Below, piece by piece: positions 1 through 9,509 of a stretch of DNA of 64,000 bases. The notes below the pieces were generated by a model, which was given only the letters and a program-made list of their open reading frames with translations, was not told the DNA's origin and ran no database searches. Made by a program: the position numbers and the translations under genes. The stretch covers positions 54,824 through 118,823 of the forward strand of contig NZ_JAOASO010000133.1 in the NCBI RefSeq assembly GCF_030158645.1, given 5' to 3'. Position 1 is the stretch's first letter; each line of letters begins with the position of its first letter. The stretch comes from Hydrogenophaga sp. Lineage in GTDB: Bacteria; Pseudomonadota; Gammaproteobacteria; Burkholderiales; Burkholderiaceae_C.

Positions 1-1
1 T

Positions 2-508
2 TCCGAGGACCACTGGCTCTTTGTGGCCCAGCTGGCGCTGGTGGCGGGCAACCGGCGTTCGGCCCGGACGCTGCTCGAGCGCCTGCAGACCCGGCACGCG
101 AGCCGGCCACTCCAACCCAGGCAAGCCACCGCGCTGGCGGTGGAAGGCATGGTGGAGTACGCCGAAGGCAACGCCAGCAAGGCCCTGTTGCTGTTCGAGC
201 AAGCGTGCCGGCTGGCCCGAGGCACCCTGATGTCCAACATCCTCCTGTTCGGCCACACCTGGCTTGCCCTGATCGACGGGCGCAATCCCACCCCCGCCCA
301 GCTGGCGCCTGCCGGCCAATGGGTGGATGCCACGCGCGAAGGCCGGCACCTGCGCGCCATGCTGCTGAACAAACCTTACTGGGCGATCGCCCAGCGGCAG
401 CATCCCGTGCTCTTGGGCACCGCCGCGCGCCTGATGACCCACCACGTTGCCGACGTGGGCGATCAGGGCCAATCAAGCTACGCGCACTACCTGCCGTTGC
501 CTGTGTGA
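2..508 (+). CDS. C-terminal part of a TPR-like protein (partial gene)
   Basis: The frame is open from base 2 and ends at TGA 506-508, so only the last 168 residues are present and the start lies left of the window. The visible part is helical and Leu/Ala-rich. Two stretches (VAGNRRSARTLLERL and MVEYAEGNASKALLLFEQA) have the spacing of tetratricopeptide-type helical hairpins, which suggests a protein-interaction scaffold such as the C-terminal part of a large regulator. No catalytic motif is visible and I do not recognise the family. The stop overlaps the start of the next gene by one base (TGATG), so the two are probably translationally coupled. Confidence 0.6.
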   Translation, partial: SEDHWLFVAQLALVAGNRRSARTLLERLQTRHASRPLQPRQATALAVEGMVEYAEGNASKALLLFEQACRLARGTLMSNILLFGHTWLALIDGRNPTPAQLAPAGQWVDATREGRHLRAMLLNKPYWAIAQRQHPVLLGTAARLMTHHVADVGDQGQSSYAHYLPLPV

Positions 509-1074
509 TGCCGGGGTTTTGCATCCAGCCCTTGTCGGCAGAAAACGCTGCCGGGTTCGCGGCGTTCGAGCGCGACAACCGCAGGCCTTTCGAGCAATTC
601 AACGAGCCCCACCCCCAGCGCTACTACAGCGCGGCCGGGCTGGCGCGGGCCTTCTGCGAACTGCTCGCCCGCCAGGACCCCGACCGGTACGTCACCCGGG
701 TGGCCGTGCTCCCGGGGTCGTCGCGCTGGGTGGGCACGGGCAGTCTCTCGGTTCACCCGCAGCGCTCAGGCACCGTCGGCGTGGTGGTTTACCAGACGGA
801 TCGGCAGCACTGGCGCCAGGGTGTCGCCCGTGCCCTGCTGTCACACCTCATCGATGAGGCCCATGCGCTGAACCTGGCCCGGGTGGACGCCCTGATCGTC
901 AGCGACAACACGGTCTCGCTGCACCTGCTGCGCCGCGCCGGCTTCAAGGCGGCGGGCTGGAGTTTGCCCGCCGCCCTGCTGCGGGGCCCGGTCGACTGCC
1001 TGCAGCTGAGCCGCCCCTTGCGCGGTGCCGTCGGGCCGGTCCTGTCGGGCTCCCACGTGCACCTGTCCGCGTGA
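508..1074 (+). CDS. GNAT family N-acetyltransferase
   Basis: A 188-residue protein whose second half has the GNAT fold pattern: a beta strand (GVVVYQTD), then the acetyl-CoA pyrophosphate loop region ([12 protein letters not shown], a variant of the usual Q/R-x-x-G-x-G/A), a helix, a second strand (VDALIVSDN) and the usual N-T/P-x-S-x-x-L-x-x-x-G-F motif ([14 protein letters not shown]). It should move an acetyl group from acetyl-CoA to an amine; the substrate cannot be told. The start ATG at 508 overlaps the preceding stop, supporting co-translation with the upstream TPR-like gene. Its last 234 bp are read on the other strand as the tail of trhO. Confidence 0.85.
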   Translation: MPGFCIQPLSAENAAGFAAFERDNRRPFEQFNEPHPQRYYSAAGLARAFCELLARQDPDRYVTRVAVLPGSSRWVGTGSLSVHPQRSGTVGVVVYQTDRQHWRQGVARALLSHLIDEAHALNLARVDALIVSDNTVSLHLLRRAGFKAAGWSLPAALLRGPVDCLQLSRPLRGAVGPVLSGSHVHLSA

Positions 1075-1977
1075 CTCGGCCAGCTCCACCTGCCGCTGGC
1101 GCTCGGCGAGCTGCGCCTTGTCCTGCGGGCTGCGCTGATCGTGGCAATGCGGACAGCTCACGCCCTTGACATAGTGCGGCGATGCCTTCTCCGCAACGCT
1201 GAGCGGCCAGCGGCACGAGCGGCACAGCTCGTGAGGCCCCGGCTGCAAACCATGACCCACGCTCACCCGCTCGTCGAACACGAAACAGTCGCCCTGCCAG
1301 GTGCTTTGCTCGGGCGGGATTTCTTCCAGGTACTTGAGGATGCCGCCCTCGAGGTGGTAGACCTCATCAAACCCGCGCATCTTCATGAGGGCGGTGGACT
1401 TTTCGCAGCGGATGCCGCCGGTGCAGAACATCGCCACCCTGGGTTTCCTGCCGTCCTGCAAGGCCGGCTGCGCGTCCAACCAGGCGGGCAGTTCGGTGAA
1501 GGTCTTGATGTTCGGGTTGACTGCGCCCGCGAAGGTGCCGATGGCCACCTCGTAGTCGTTGCGGGTGTCGATCACCAGCACGTCCGGGTCGGCCAGCAGG
1601 GCGTTCCAGTCCTGGGGTTTCACGTACTGGCCCACGGTCTTGTTCGGGTCCAGGCCGGGCACGCGCAGGGTGACGATTTCTTTCTTCAAACGCACCTTCA
1701 TGCGGTGAAACGGCGGGTGATCGCTCCACGACTCCTTGTGGGGCAGGCGGGCCAGGCGCGCGTCGGCGCGCAGGTGCGCCAGCACCGCACGCACCCCGGC
1801 TTGCGACCCGGCGATGGTGCCGTTGATGCCCTCGCGCGCGATCAGCAGCGTGCCCTTGACGCCGTTCGCCTCGCAGCAGGCCTGCAGCGGTTCGCGCAGG
1901 TCGGCGAAATCGGGCAGATCGACGAACTGGTAGAGGGCTGCGGTGAGGAAGCGGTGGGCGTTGGGCTCGACGGACAT
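841..1977 (-). CDS. trhO: tRNA uridine(34) hydroxylase (rhodanese family)
   Basis: 378 residues from ATG 1977. TrhO (formerly YceA) makes 5-hydroxyuridine at position 34 of tRNAs, the first step toward cmo5U/mcmo5U wobble modification. The N-terminal acylphosphatase-like part (residues 1-95) is followed by a rhodanese domain with the active-site loop [12 protein letters not shown] (Cys185, Cys191). The C-terminal part has two Cys pairs (CRSC, CPHC) that look metal-binding. The natural end of the family falls near residue 310 (around base 1046), after a segment ending GQVHVG. Here the frame runs on for about 68 low-complexity codons antisense to the GNAT gene. A GATAAT box sits 6 nt before the ATG. 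It lies 28 bp after the patatin gene. Confidence 0.92.
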   Translation of the reverse strand: MSVEPNAHRFLTAALYQFVDLPDFADLREPLQACCEANGVKGTLLIAREGINGTIAGSQAGVRAVLAHLRADARLARLPHKESWSDHPPFHRMKVRLKKEIVTLRVPGLDPNKTVGQYVKPQDWNALLADPDVLVIDTRNDYEVAIGTFAGAVNPNIKTFTELPAWLDAQPALQDGRKPRVAMFCTGGIRCEKSTALMKMRGFDEVYHLEGGILKYLEEIPPEQSTWQGDCFVFDERVSVGHGLQPGPHELCRSCRWPLSVAEKASPHYVKGVSCPHCHDQRSPQDKAQLAERQRQVELAESRGQVHVGARQDRPDGTAQGAAQLQAVDRAPQQGGGQTPARRLEAGAAQQVQRDRVVADDQGVHPGQVQRMGLIDEV

Positions 1978-1983
1978 CTTGCG

Positions 1984-1989
1984 ATTATC
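1984..1989 (-). promoter_or_regulatory. -10-like GATAAT immediately before trhO
   Basis: Read on the minus strand the hexamer is GATAAT and only 6 nt separate it from the trhO ATG. A sigma70 -10 box at this distance would start transcription at or next to the A of ATG, giving a leaderless mRNA. No convincing -35 hexamer is visible at the usual spacing and there is no Shine-Dalgarno between box and start. The same layout recurs before yciB, map and selO in this window. Confidence 0.4.
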
Positions 1990-2005
1990 CCCCTGCCCCA
2001 CGCCC

Positions 2006-3079
2006 TCACAGCGGCTGCAATCGGCCCGGGTCGGGCCGCTCAAGCCACCGCGCGAACTCGTCAGCCAATTGCTGGCTGGCGGCGGTGGCGCCTTGCCAGG
2101 CCTTCATGCGCCCGGCCAGGTCGGGCCCGTAGCGGGTGAAGTCCTGGCGGTCGGGCAACTTGGCGTTGGGCAGGCTCTTCACCCAGGCCGGGTCGGGCGC
2201 AAGCACCAGCATGTTGTCCAGCGCAGCGCTGCTGCGGTGCCGGCTCTTCCAGGCCTTGTCGAGCCAGCCCGGTACCACCGCTTGCTGGAAGTGCGGGTAC
2301 AGCACGATCGGCGCCGTGGCGGGCGCCTGGTAGTGCAGGTGCAGGTGGTAGTCGGTGATGCCGCCGTCCCAGTAAGCCCCGGGCGGCGCGCCCGCAATGC
2401 TGTGCACCGGGCGCAGCACAAACGGGATGGAGCAGCTGGCCTGCAGCGCGTCCATGAAGTTGGCGTCGGTGAGCAACACCTGGCGGGTGCGGAAATCCTG
2501 CGTGGTGAACGGCAGTTCGGCGCTGGTGGAAAACACCACCCGCTCCAGCCAGGCCCCCAACGCCTTGCGGTGCAAGGCATTGGCGGCAAACGCGCCCAGG
2601 TAGCCCAGCGGGGTGCGCAAGCGACCCTCGCGGGCCAGCACGTGCCGACCGCGCGAGGTGACGATGTGCAGGTGGTAGCGCGGGTGGTTCAGCACCTGAG
2701 GGACGCGTCCGCCGTAGAACAGCACCAGGCTGTCGCCAAACTGCTCGCTCACCTGGTCGGGCGTGGGGCGCTTCTGGCCCGGGGGCACGGCGTAATGTTG
2801 GGCGATGTAATCGCGCTCCAGGCGCTCGAATCCAGCCACCGGATCGTGCAGGCAGGCCGTGGCCATGCGCCACGCACCAATGGAGGCGCCGACCAGCTGC
2901 ACCGGTTGGCGGCTCTGTGGCAACCACTGGCCGAACAAGAAACGGTCCAGGGGCCCGAGGATCAGACCCTTGGGCCCACCGGCAGCAGCGGGAATGATGC
3001 CCACGTCCTGCGGGCGAAGACCGTGCTGCTCGATGTGCTGGCGGGCGCGCGGGCCGGCGTGAAGGCGAAGGGCTTGCAT
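2006..3079 (-). CDS. patatin-like phospholipase / serine lipase
   Basis: 357 residues. Patatin-fold hydrolases use a Ser-Asp dyad to cut acyl esters of phospholipids or other lipids. The nucleophile elbow is GASIG (Ser66) and the partner Asp is in YWDGGITD (Asp238). An early glycine-rich stretch ([10 protein letters not shown], near residues 30-39) fits the oxyanion-hole loop. Length is normal for the bacterial family. No signal peptide is visible, so the protein is probably cytosolic. The gene precedes trhO in the same direction with a 28-bp gap. A weak CACAAT hexamer lies 8 nt before its start codon. Substrate and physiological role are unknown. Confidence 0.85.
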   Translation of the reverse strand: MQALRLHAGPRARQHIEQHGLRPQDVGIIPAAAGGPKGLILGPLDRFLFGQWLPQSRQPVQLVGASIGAWRMATACLHDPVAGFERLERDYIAQHYAVPPGQKRPTPDQVSEQFGDSLVLFYGGRVPQVLNHPRYHLHIVTSRGRHVLAREGRLRTPLGYLGAFAANALHRKALGAWLERVVFSTSAELPFTTQDFRTRQVLLTDANFMDALQASCSIPFVLRPVHSIAGAPPGAYWDGGITDYHLHLHYQAPATAPIVLYPHFQQAVVPGWLDKAWKSRHRSSAALDNMLVLAPDPAWVKSLPNAKLPDRQDFTRYGPDLAGRMKAWQGATAASQQLADEFARWLERPDPGRLQPL

Positions 3080-3106
3080 GGGCTGCGATTGTGTCGCAGC
3101 CGACCC

Positions 3107-3958
3107 TCACGACGTGACGCGGTCGCCCGGGGCGTCTTCAACTTCGGTGATCTCGGTGTGGCGTGAGAGGGAGGGAATCTCTTCGGCCACCACGCTGTCG
3201 GGATCGATCCCCAGCACCAGACCCACGGGATCGGGGTAGGTGTTGATCAGCAGCTCGGAGCGCATGGCCTGTTCTTCTGCGCGGGCACGCCAGGAGGCGA
3301 TGTGGATCACGCCGGCGATGGGCTCGTAAACCTCGTTCTCGAACGGCGCCGTCTGATGCTCGATCGCGTTGATCATCCGTTTGGGGAAATTCCACTCGCG
3401 CGCCAGGGCCGCCCCCACCTCGGCGTAGCTGTAGCCAAACAGACCGCGCTCGGCGACCGAGCGCTTGAGGTCGAGCATCGGCACGCTGCGGTCCAGATCG
3501 ATCATGGCTTCGGGCATGCCCACGTGCATCACCAGCTCACCAATGCCGTGGATCAGACCGGCGGTGAAGGCCGTGTTCTCGTCAATGCGGATCGGCAGCG
3601 CGATGTAGCGCGAGAGGTTGGCGGTGTTGAGGCTGTAGCGCCAGAACTGGTTGAGGTTGACGCCGCCCACCGCGTGAAAACCTTCGCCCAGCGAAGCGGC
3701 GATCACGAGCGCGCGCACCTTGATGAGGCCCAACACGTGGATGGCTTCTCGCGCGTTGGAGACCGATCGGTGCAGGCCAAAGAATGCGGAGTTGGCGGTC
3801 TTGAGCAGCTTGGCGGTGAGGACCGGATCGTCTTCGATGTAAGACGCGGCCAACATGGCGTCGACGTCTTCCTGGTCGAAAGTCTCGATCAGTTTGCGCA
3901 CCACCTTGGGGGCCGACGGCAGGGCGTCGGGCCGTTTCAGAAGCTTCTCGAGTTGCAT
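3107..3958 (-). CDS. HDOD domain protein (second of a tandem pair)
   Basis: 283 residues from ATG 3958; a longer frame upstream looks untranslated. HDOD domains are HD-related helical domains without hydrolase activity that act in bacterial signalling. The pattern here is typical: LPSAPKVVRKLIETF near the N-terminus, DDPVLTAKLLKTANSAFFG, then a region resembling the HD fold (AFTAGLIHGIGELVMHVGMP), with a degenerate metal site. The following segment (GYSYAEVGAALAREWNFP) is also typical. The acidic C-terminal tail has no recognised output domain. It is a clear paralogue of the protein at 4043-4870 and follows it by 84 bp on the same strand, so the pair arose by duplication and is probably co-transcribed. 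Role inferred: signalling or motility control. Confidence 0.85.
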   Translation of the reverse strand: MQLEKLLKRPDALPSAPKVVRKLIETFDQEDVDAMLAASYIEDDPVLTAKLLKTANSAFFGLHRSVSNAREAIHVLGLIKVRALVIAASLGEGFHAVGGVNLNQFWRYSLNTANLSRYIALPIRIDENTAFTAGLIHGIGELVMHVGMPEAMIDLDRSVPMLDLKRSVAERGLFGYSYAEVGAALAREWNFPKRMINAIEHQTAPFENEVYEPIAGVIHIASWRARAEEQAMRSELLINTYPDPVGLVLGIDPDSVVAEEIPSLSRHTEITEVEDAPGDRVTS

Positions 3959-4042
3959 GTCTTTTCCCCGCCTTGATTGCCGACCCGAATGGGGTTTGCT
4001 GCCTTTTTTATCGCCTGAAAAGCCGCGCACTTGAGGTCTTTT

Positions 4043-4870
4043 TCAGTCAATGAACGCACCCAGCGCCTGGCTGAACGACCACTCCGACGGGTCCTTGCCG
4101 AGCACGCTGTCCAGGTCGAGGCCGAGGGAGAGGCCCACCAGGTCGGGAAAGGTGGCGACGAGGCCGTTTTCGTCGAGCTGGATTTCCTCGGCGCGCGCGC
4201 GCCACGAGGCCAGGTGCAGCACGCCACCCAGGGGGTCGTAGGACTCTCCCTCAAACGGGCTGATCTGGTTGTTCAGGGCGGAGACGATGGTGGTGGGGAA
4301 CTGCCACTTCTCGGCCATGCCCGCGCCCACCTGGGCGTAGGTGTAGCCGAACACCGACATCTCGGCCTGCGCGCGGTTCAGGTCCAGCGGTGGTGTGCCC
4401 ATGTCCAGCGGGCCAACCAGATCGGGCATGGCGATGTGCATGATCAGGTCGCCGATGGCGTGGATCAGGCCAGCGGTGAAGGCGTTGCTCTCGTTCTGGC
4501 GCAGCACGCCGGCGAGCGATTTCGAAATGTCCGCCACGCGCAGGCTGTAGCGCCAGAACTGGGGCAGGTTGACCCCGGGCACGTTCTTGAAGCTGGAACC
4601 CAGCGCCGCGGCCATCACCAGCGAACGCACGTGGGTCATGCCGAGCATGGCCACGGCTTCTTCGGCACTGCCGATCTTGCGGCTCACCCGGAAAAAGGCG
4701 GAGTTGGACAGGCGCAGCACCCGCGTGGTGAGCGACGGGTCCTGGGATATCAGGTCGGACACGCGCTTGGGGCTGGGGTCGTCCTTGTTCATCTCTGCCA
4801 GGAGGTCGGACACGGTGCGCGACATGGCCGGCAGTGCACGGGGAAAGTTCAGCAGGGCTTCGAGTTGCAT
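4043..4870 (-). CDS. HDOD domain protein (first of a tandem pair)
   Basis: 275 residues from ATG 4870, chosen because the paralogue starts with the same MQLE sequence. It shares the plan of the neighbour at 3107-3958: LPAMSRTVSDLLAEM, QDPSLTTRVLRLSNSAFF, AFTAGLIHAIGDLIMHIAMP, and a conserved GGVLHLASWRARAEE block near residue 215. HDOD-only proteins have no known enzymatic activity and are usually adaptor or output elements of two-component and cyclic-di-GMP systems; that is family knowledge, not visible here. It is the upstream member of the tandem pair and lies 137 bp after tex on the same strand. Confidence 0.85.
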   Translation of the reverse strand: MQLEALLNFPRALPAMSRTVSDLLAEMNKDDPSPKRVSDLISQDPSLTTRVLRLSNSAFFRVSRKIGSAEEAVAMLGMTHVRSLVMAAALGSSFKNVPGVNLPQFWRYSLRVADISKSLAGVLRQNESNAFTAGLIHAIGDLIMHIAMPDLVGPLDMGTPPLDLNRAQAEMSVFGYTYAQVGAGMAEKWQFPTTIVSALNNQISPFEGESYDPLGGVLHLASWRARAEEIQLDENGLVATFPDLVGLSLGLDLDSVLGKDPSEWSFSQALGAFID

Positions 4871-5007
4871 GGGGTGAAGTCCGGTGGCAGCGTGGGGTCG
4901 TTGCGGGCAATGACCTGTTGCTTGCCCGTTCCATGGTGTATCGGCGCCAACACCAGCGACTTGAGCCCCCAACGCGCCCTGAGCTGGCCGGATGCCACCG
5001 GCCAGCC

Positions 5008-7422
5008 TCAGCCCTTGCGGTCTTTGCCCGAGCCCTGCAGCCGGGCGAACGCCGAGGCCATGGCCGAGGGCACCGCGGTTCCCGAGCCGCCCGAGGTGCT
5101 GCGGGCATCGGAGCGACCCGATCGGACCGGCTCGAAACGGTTCTCGCGCGGGCTGCCGCCCTGCCCTGCGCTGCGTCCCGGCGCACCCACTGGCGCATCG
5201 CCCAGTTTCATCGACAGGCCGATGCGCTTGCGGGCCACATCCACCTCCATCACCTTGACCCTGACGATGTCCCCGGTCTTGACGATTTCACGCGCGTCGT
5301 TGACGAACTTGTGCGCCAGCTGGCTCACATGCACCAGCCCGTCCTGGTGCACACCGAGGTCGATGAAGGCGCCGAACTGGGCCACGTTGCTCACCGTGCC
5401 CTCCAGGATCATGCCCTCGCGCAGGTCGCTGATGTCGTCCACGCCGTCGTTGAAGCGCGCCACCTGGAAGTCCGGGCGCGGGTCGCGGCCGGGCTTTTCC
5501 AGCTCGCCCAGGATGTCCTTGACCGTGATCACACCGAAGCGCTCGTTGGCGAACAGCTCCGGGCGCAGGGTTTTGAGCATATCGGCCCGGCCCATCAGAT
5601 CGGCCACCGGCTTGCCGGTGGTCTTCATGATCTGCTCGACCACGCTGTAGGTTTCCGGGTGCACGCCGGTCATGTCCAGTGGGTTGTCGCCACCCCGGAT
5701 GCGGAGAAAGCCCGCGCTCTGCTCGAAGGTCTTGGCGCCCAGGCCGGCCACGTCCATGAGCTGCTGCCGGTTTTTGAATGCGCCGTGCGCCTCGCGCCAG
5801 CGCACCACGGCCTTGGCCACGCTGCCCGAGAGGCCCGACACCTTGGACAGCAGCGGCACGCTGGCGGTGTTGAGGTCCACGCCCACGCCGTTCACGCAGT
5901 CTTCCACCACCGCGTCCAGCGTGCGCGCGAGCTCGCTCTGGTTCACGTCGTGCTGGTACTGGCCCACGCCAATGCTCTTGGGGTCGATCTTCACCAGCTC
6001 GGCCAGCGGATCTTGCAGGCGGCGCGCAATGGAGGCCGCGCCGCGAAGGCTCACGTCCACATCGGGCATCTCCTGGGAGGCGAATTCGCTGGCGGAGTAC
6101 ACCGATGCGCCCGCCTCGCTCACCACCACCTTCTGGATCTCCGGCCTGGCCAGTTGTTTGATCAGGTCCGCCGCCAGTTTGTCCGTCTCGCGGCTGGCCG
6201 TGCCGTTGCCGATGGCGATCAGGTTCACGCCGTGCTTGTCGCTCAGCAGGCGCAGCGTGTGCAGCGCACCGTCCCAGTCGCGCCGAGGTTCGTGCGGGTA
6301 CACCGTGGCGGTGTCGACCAGCTTGCCGGTGGCGTCCACCACCGCCACCTTCACGCCGGTGCGGATGCCCGGGTCCAGGCCCATCACCACCTTGGGGCCG
6401 GCCGGTGCGGCCAGCAGCAGGTCGCGCAGGTTGTCGGCAAACACCTTGATCGCCACCGCCTCGGCGCTCTCGCGCAGGCGGGCAAACAGGTCGCGCTCGC
6501 TGGAGAGCGAGAGCTTCACGCGCCAGGTCCAGGCCACGCATTTGCGCAGCAAATCGTCCGCCTTGCGGCCCTGGTGGCTCCAGCCCAGCTGCAGGGCGAT
6601 GCGGCCTTCGGCCAACGAGATCACGGGCGCGGCCTTGCCGGAGGCCAATGGCGCCAACTCGGGTTCGGGCAGCACCAGCTTCGCATCCAGGATCTCCAGC
6701 GAGCGCCCACGGAACACCGCGAGCGCGCGGTGAGAAGGCACTCGCGAGATCGGTTCGTCGTAGTCGAAGTAGTCGCGAAACTTCGCCACCTCGGGCGCGT
6801 TCTCGTCCTTGCCGGCCACCAGCGTGCTCTTGAGCAGGCCCTCCGCCCAGAGCCATTCGCGCAGGTTCTGCAGCAGCGCCGCGTCTTCGGCCCAGCGCTC
6901 GCTGAGGATGTCGCGCACGCCATCGAGCACGGCGGGCACGGTGGAGAAGTCGGCGCCAGGCTTGCCGTCGTCCAACACCTCGGGCGGTTTCAGAAAAGCC
7001 ACGGCCTCGGTGGCTGGATCCAGTGTGGGGTCGGCCCAGAGCTTGTCGGCCAGCGGTTCGATGCCGAATTCGCGCGCGATCAGGCCCTTGGTGCGCCGGC
7101 GTTGCTTGAACGGCAAATACAGGTCCTCCAGCTCCTGCTTGGTCGCGGCCAGCAGCACCGCGGCGCGCAGTTCCGGGGTCAGCTTGCCCTGCTCGTCGAT
7201 GCTCTTGAGGATGGTCTCGCGACGCGCTTCGAGTTCGCGCAAGTAGTCCAGGCGAAACGCCAGTTCGCGCAGCTGGATGTCGTCCAGACCACCGGTGGCT
7301 TCCTTGCGGTAGCGGGCAATGAAGGGCACGGTGGCCCCGCCGTCGATGAGGTCCACGGCGGCCTGGACCTGGTGGACGCCCACCCGGATTTCCTGCGCGA
7401 TTTGCGCAACGATGTTCTGCAT
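5008..7422 (-). CDS. tex: Tex-family RNA-binding transcription accessory protein
   Basis: 804 residues. Tex is a cytosolic nucleic-acid-binding protein related to eukaryotic Spt6 and linked to transcription and virulence-gene expression. The order of parts matches: N-terminal helical HTH/Tex region (with VPFIARYRKEATGGLDD near residues 32-48), a YqgF/RNase H-like domain beginning VVMGLDPGIRTG near residue 345, helix-hairpin-helix motifs (VSGLSGSVAKAVVRWREAHG and the following VAGLGAKTFEQSAGF) near 525-575, and an S1 RNA-binding domain from about residue 667 (GMILEGTVSNVAQFGAFIDLG). A Gly/Ser/Arg-rich 64-residue tail follows S1, as in many Burkholderiales copies. The start follows conservation of MQNI-type N-termini. 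Confidence 0.96.
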   Translation of the reverse strand: MQNIVAQIAQEIRVGVHQVQAAVDLIDGGATVPFIARYRKEATGGLDDIQLRELAFRLDYLRELEARRETILKSIDEQGKLTPELRAAVLLAATKQELEDLYLPFKQRRRTKGLIAREFGIEPLADKLWADPTLDPATEAVAFLKPPEVLDDGKPGADFSTVPAVLDGVRDILSERWAEDAALLQNLREWLWAEGLLKSTLVAGKDENAPEVAKFRDYFDYDEPISRVPSHRALAVFRGRSLEILDAKLVLPEPELAPLASGKAAPVISLAEGRIALQLGWSHQGRKADDLLRKCVAWTWRVKLSLSSERDLFARLRESAEAVAIKVFADNLRDLLLAAPAGPKVVMGLDPGIRTGVKVAVVDATGKLVDTATVYPHEPRRDWDGALHTLRLLSDKHGVNLIAIGNGTASRETDKLAADLIKQLARPEIQKVVVSEAGASVYSASEFASQEMPDVDVSLRGAASIARRLQDPLAELVKIDPKSIGVGQYQHDVNQSELARTLDAVVEDCVNGVGVDLNTASVPLLSKVSGLSGSVAKAVVRWREAHGAFKNRQQLMDVAGLGAKTFEQSAGFLRIRGGDNPLDMTGVHPETYSVVEQIMKTTGKPVADLMGRADMLKTLRPELFANERFGVITVKDILGELEKPGRDPRPDFQVARFNDGVDDISDLREGMILEGTVSNVAQFGAFIDLGVHQDGLVHVSQLAHKFVNDAREIVKTGDIVRVKVMEVDVARKRIGLSMKLGDAPVGAPGRSAGQGGSPRENRFEPVRSGRSDARSTSGGSGTAVPSAMASAFARLQGSGKDRKG

Positions 7423-7716
7423 CTTTTAACTCTGTTCGCCTCTGGGGCGCTTGTCGTGTGGTGGAAAAAGCCGGGGAGTGTGCCACACGCAGGGCGAGGG
7501 TCTTTTGTGCGTGCCGGGCGTTGGCGATGCCTGCTTTTTCATGAAACAGACATGACTTTTGTCACCAATTCCTGAGTTTGTGAATACGAAATAATTCACT
7601 TGAAGTATGGGTTGTTTTGATACCCCTACCTAGTATCTCAGCCAGTCCGACGCATCAACCGACACGAAGCCCGTCTCGCACCGTTGGTTCCGGTTTCCCA
7701 ACTTGCTGGAGAGTTC
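7423..7716. other. 294-bp divergent intergenic region between tex and the sensor kinase
   Basis: No gene is supported here. The region holds the promoters of two divergent genes. The half nearer the kinase (about 7555-7640) is AT-richer than its surroundings. It contains GATAC-N9-GTATC at 7619-7637, whose first arm extends to TACCCCTA. A Shine-Dalgarno-like CTGGAGAG precedes the kinase ATG at 7717. I cannot assign the regulator. Confidence 0.5.
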
Positions 7717-9507
7717 ATGAACAACTATTTCCGCCTCACCCGTTACTTCACCGTCACCAGCCTGGTGGCCTTTGGCGTGGTGGCTGCCACCCTGATGTAT
7801 TTCGAACAGCGACAGTCTTCCTTCTTCCAGGAAGTCCAGTCCAACGAAGCGCAAATGCTCAGTGGCATTCAAAGCGATTTCGTGACCCGCGCCGATGCAG
7901 TCGCCCGGCGCGACCTGCTGGCGGTGAACGAGCAGGGCAACGTGAACTTGACACGGCTTTTCTCCAACGCGCTCTGGGCCAGCGACCTCACCCCGTACTT
8001 TGGCGAGATCGACTCGGTCGATTTCGCACCCTGCAGAGCCATGGCCGATGGGGTGGACGCTCAGGGCAAGGCGGGGGCAACGCCTGAGAAAAAGGCGTGC
8101 TTCAAACAGGTTGGTGAGAAGCTCAAGGCATTGAAGAGCTTTGCTCCGCTGGACGCACGGGTGCGCGAGGCCATGCAGGGCAGCACCATCTTCAAGATCA
8201 AGGTGTATGACTTGAGCGGTATCACGGTCTATTCGACCGAGCTGGCTCAGGTCGGCGAGGACAAGTCGGGCAACGGCGGCTGGAAGAGCGCGGCCCGCGA
8301 CGGCAAGGCCATCAGCGAACTCACGTTCCGCGACAAATTCAGCGCATTGCAGGGTGTGGTGGAAAACCGCGACCTGATCGCCAGCTACTTGCCGGTTATC
8401 GAACCCGGCACCCAGAAGATCGTGGGGGTGTTCGAGGTGTATGCCGACGTGACTCCGTTCCTGGGCCAGATCAAGGCCACCTCGGGCGAATTCAAACAGG
8501 TGGCCCAAGCCAACCAGACCCGACTGGCCGAGCAGGCCGCCCTCAACCACTTGAAAGTGCAAAACAGCTCCAATCAGCAACTCGGTATCGTGGCGGGTCT
8601 GCTGGCACTGCTCTACGTTGTGCTGCTGAGCATCGTGCGCCGGGCTCAAACCGTGATCGAGCGCCAGGCGCGCGAGAGCGACGCCACCAAACAGCGCCTG
8701 GCGCAGTCGGAAAAAATGACGTCCCTGGGTCAGATGGTGGCGGGTGTGGCGCACCAGTTGAACACCCCGCTGGCGTTTTCCAAGAACAATGTTCTGATGT
8801 CGATCCAGTCGCTGGACCAGCTCGAAGGCGCTGTGCACCGGCAAATCCGCCACTCCATCTGCCGGACCGAAGCCGTGACCGAATCCGACACCGTGATGGA
8901 ACCGCTGGATGAAGAAAGACAGGCACGCGACCTCGCATCGGCCATGCTGGAGGTGCGCGAAGCGCGCGAGATGCTGAGCGACGTGCTCATGGGCATGGGA
9001 CAGATGAACGAGCTGGTGGACAACCTGCGCAGCTTCACCCGCCTCGACCGCGCCCACACCGCCGAGGTGAATCTCAACGCCGCGCTGGGCAGCGTGTGCT
9101 ACATCGCCAAGACAGTGATCTCGACCAAGATCACCGTGGAGCAGGCATTTCAACCGCTGCCCGCGATCAAGTGCAATGTGTCGCAGCTCAACCAGGTGTT
9201 CTTGAACCTCATCAACAACGCAGCACAGGCGATCGACGGCGCGGGCACGATCACAGTGGCCACCCGTGCCGATGCCCGACACATCACCGTCAGCGTGCGC
9301 GACACGGGTCGGGGCATTCCGGCCGAAGTCCTGCCCCACATTTTCGAAGCCTACTTCACCACCAAGCCGGACGGCGAAGGCACGGGACTGGGTCTGGCGA
9401 TCGCCCGCAACATCGTGGAGGAGCACGGGGGCGACATCCACGTCAGCAGCGAAGTCGGCGTGGGCAGCGAGTTCCGCGTGCGCCTGCCCATCGACAAGGT
9501 GACCTGA
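7717..9507 (+). CDS. membrane sensor histidine kinase
   Basis: 596 residues; start chosen at ATG 7717 because CTGGAGAG lies just upstream. Residues 9-28 form a first membrane helix, residues 29-285 a periplasmic sensor region without a family I can name, and LGIVAGLLALLYVVLLSIV (about 288-306) a second helix. The H-box is GVAHQLNTPL with His346 as the phosphoacceptor. About 75 residues of helical linker follow, then the ATPase boxes: N (NLINNAAQAI), G1 (DTGRGIP), F (FEAYFTTK) and G2 (GTGLGLAI). The H-box and short N box resemble NtrB/HPK4-type kinases. The response regulator starts 2 nt after the stop, so the two are a pair. Signal unknown. Confidence 0.93.
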   Translation: MNNYFRLTRYFTVTSLVAFGVVAATLMYFEQRQSSFFQEVQSNEAQMLSGIQSDFVTRADAVARRDLLAVNEQGNVNLTRLFSNALWASDLTPYFGEIDSVDFAPCRAMADGVDAQGKAGATPEKKACFKQVGEKLKALKSFAPLDARVREAMQGSTIFKIKVYDLSGITVYSTELAQVGEDKSGNGGWKSAARDGKAISELTFRDKFSALQGVVENRDLIASYLPVIEPGTQKIVGVFEVYADVTPFLGQIKATSGEFKQVAQANQTRLAEQAALNHLKVQNSSNQQLGIVAGLLALLYVVLLSIVRRAQTVIERQARESDATKQRLAQSEKMTSLGQMVAGVAHQLNTPLAFSKNNVLMSIQSLDQLEGAVHRQIRHSICRTEAVTESDTVMEPLDEERQARDLASAMLEVREAREMLSDVLMGMGQMNELVDNLRSFTRLDRAHTAEVNLNAALGSVCYIAKTVISTKITVEQAFQPLPAIKCNVSQLNQVFLNLINNAAQAIDGAGTITVATRADARHITVSVRDTGRGIPAEVLPHIFEAYFTTKPDGEGTGLGLAIARNIVEEHGGDIHVSSEVGVGSEFRVRLPIDKVT

Positions 9508-9509
9508 CC

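Noticed and set aside
4834..7575. A 913-codon plus-strand reading frame antisense to tex
   Set aside because: Caused by codon bias in high-GC DNA; the minus strand encodes a complete, well-conserved Tex protein, and the plus-strand frame shows no domain.
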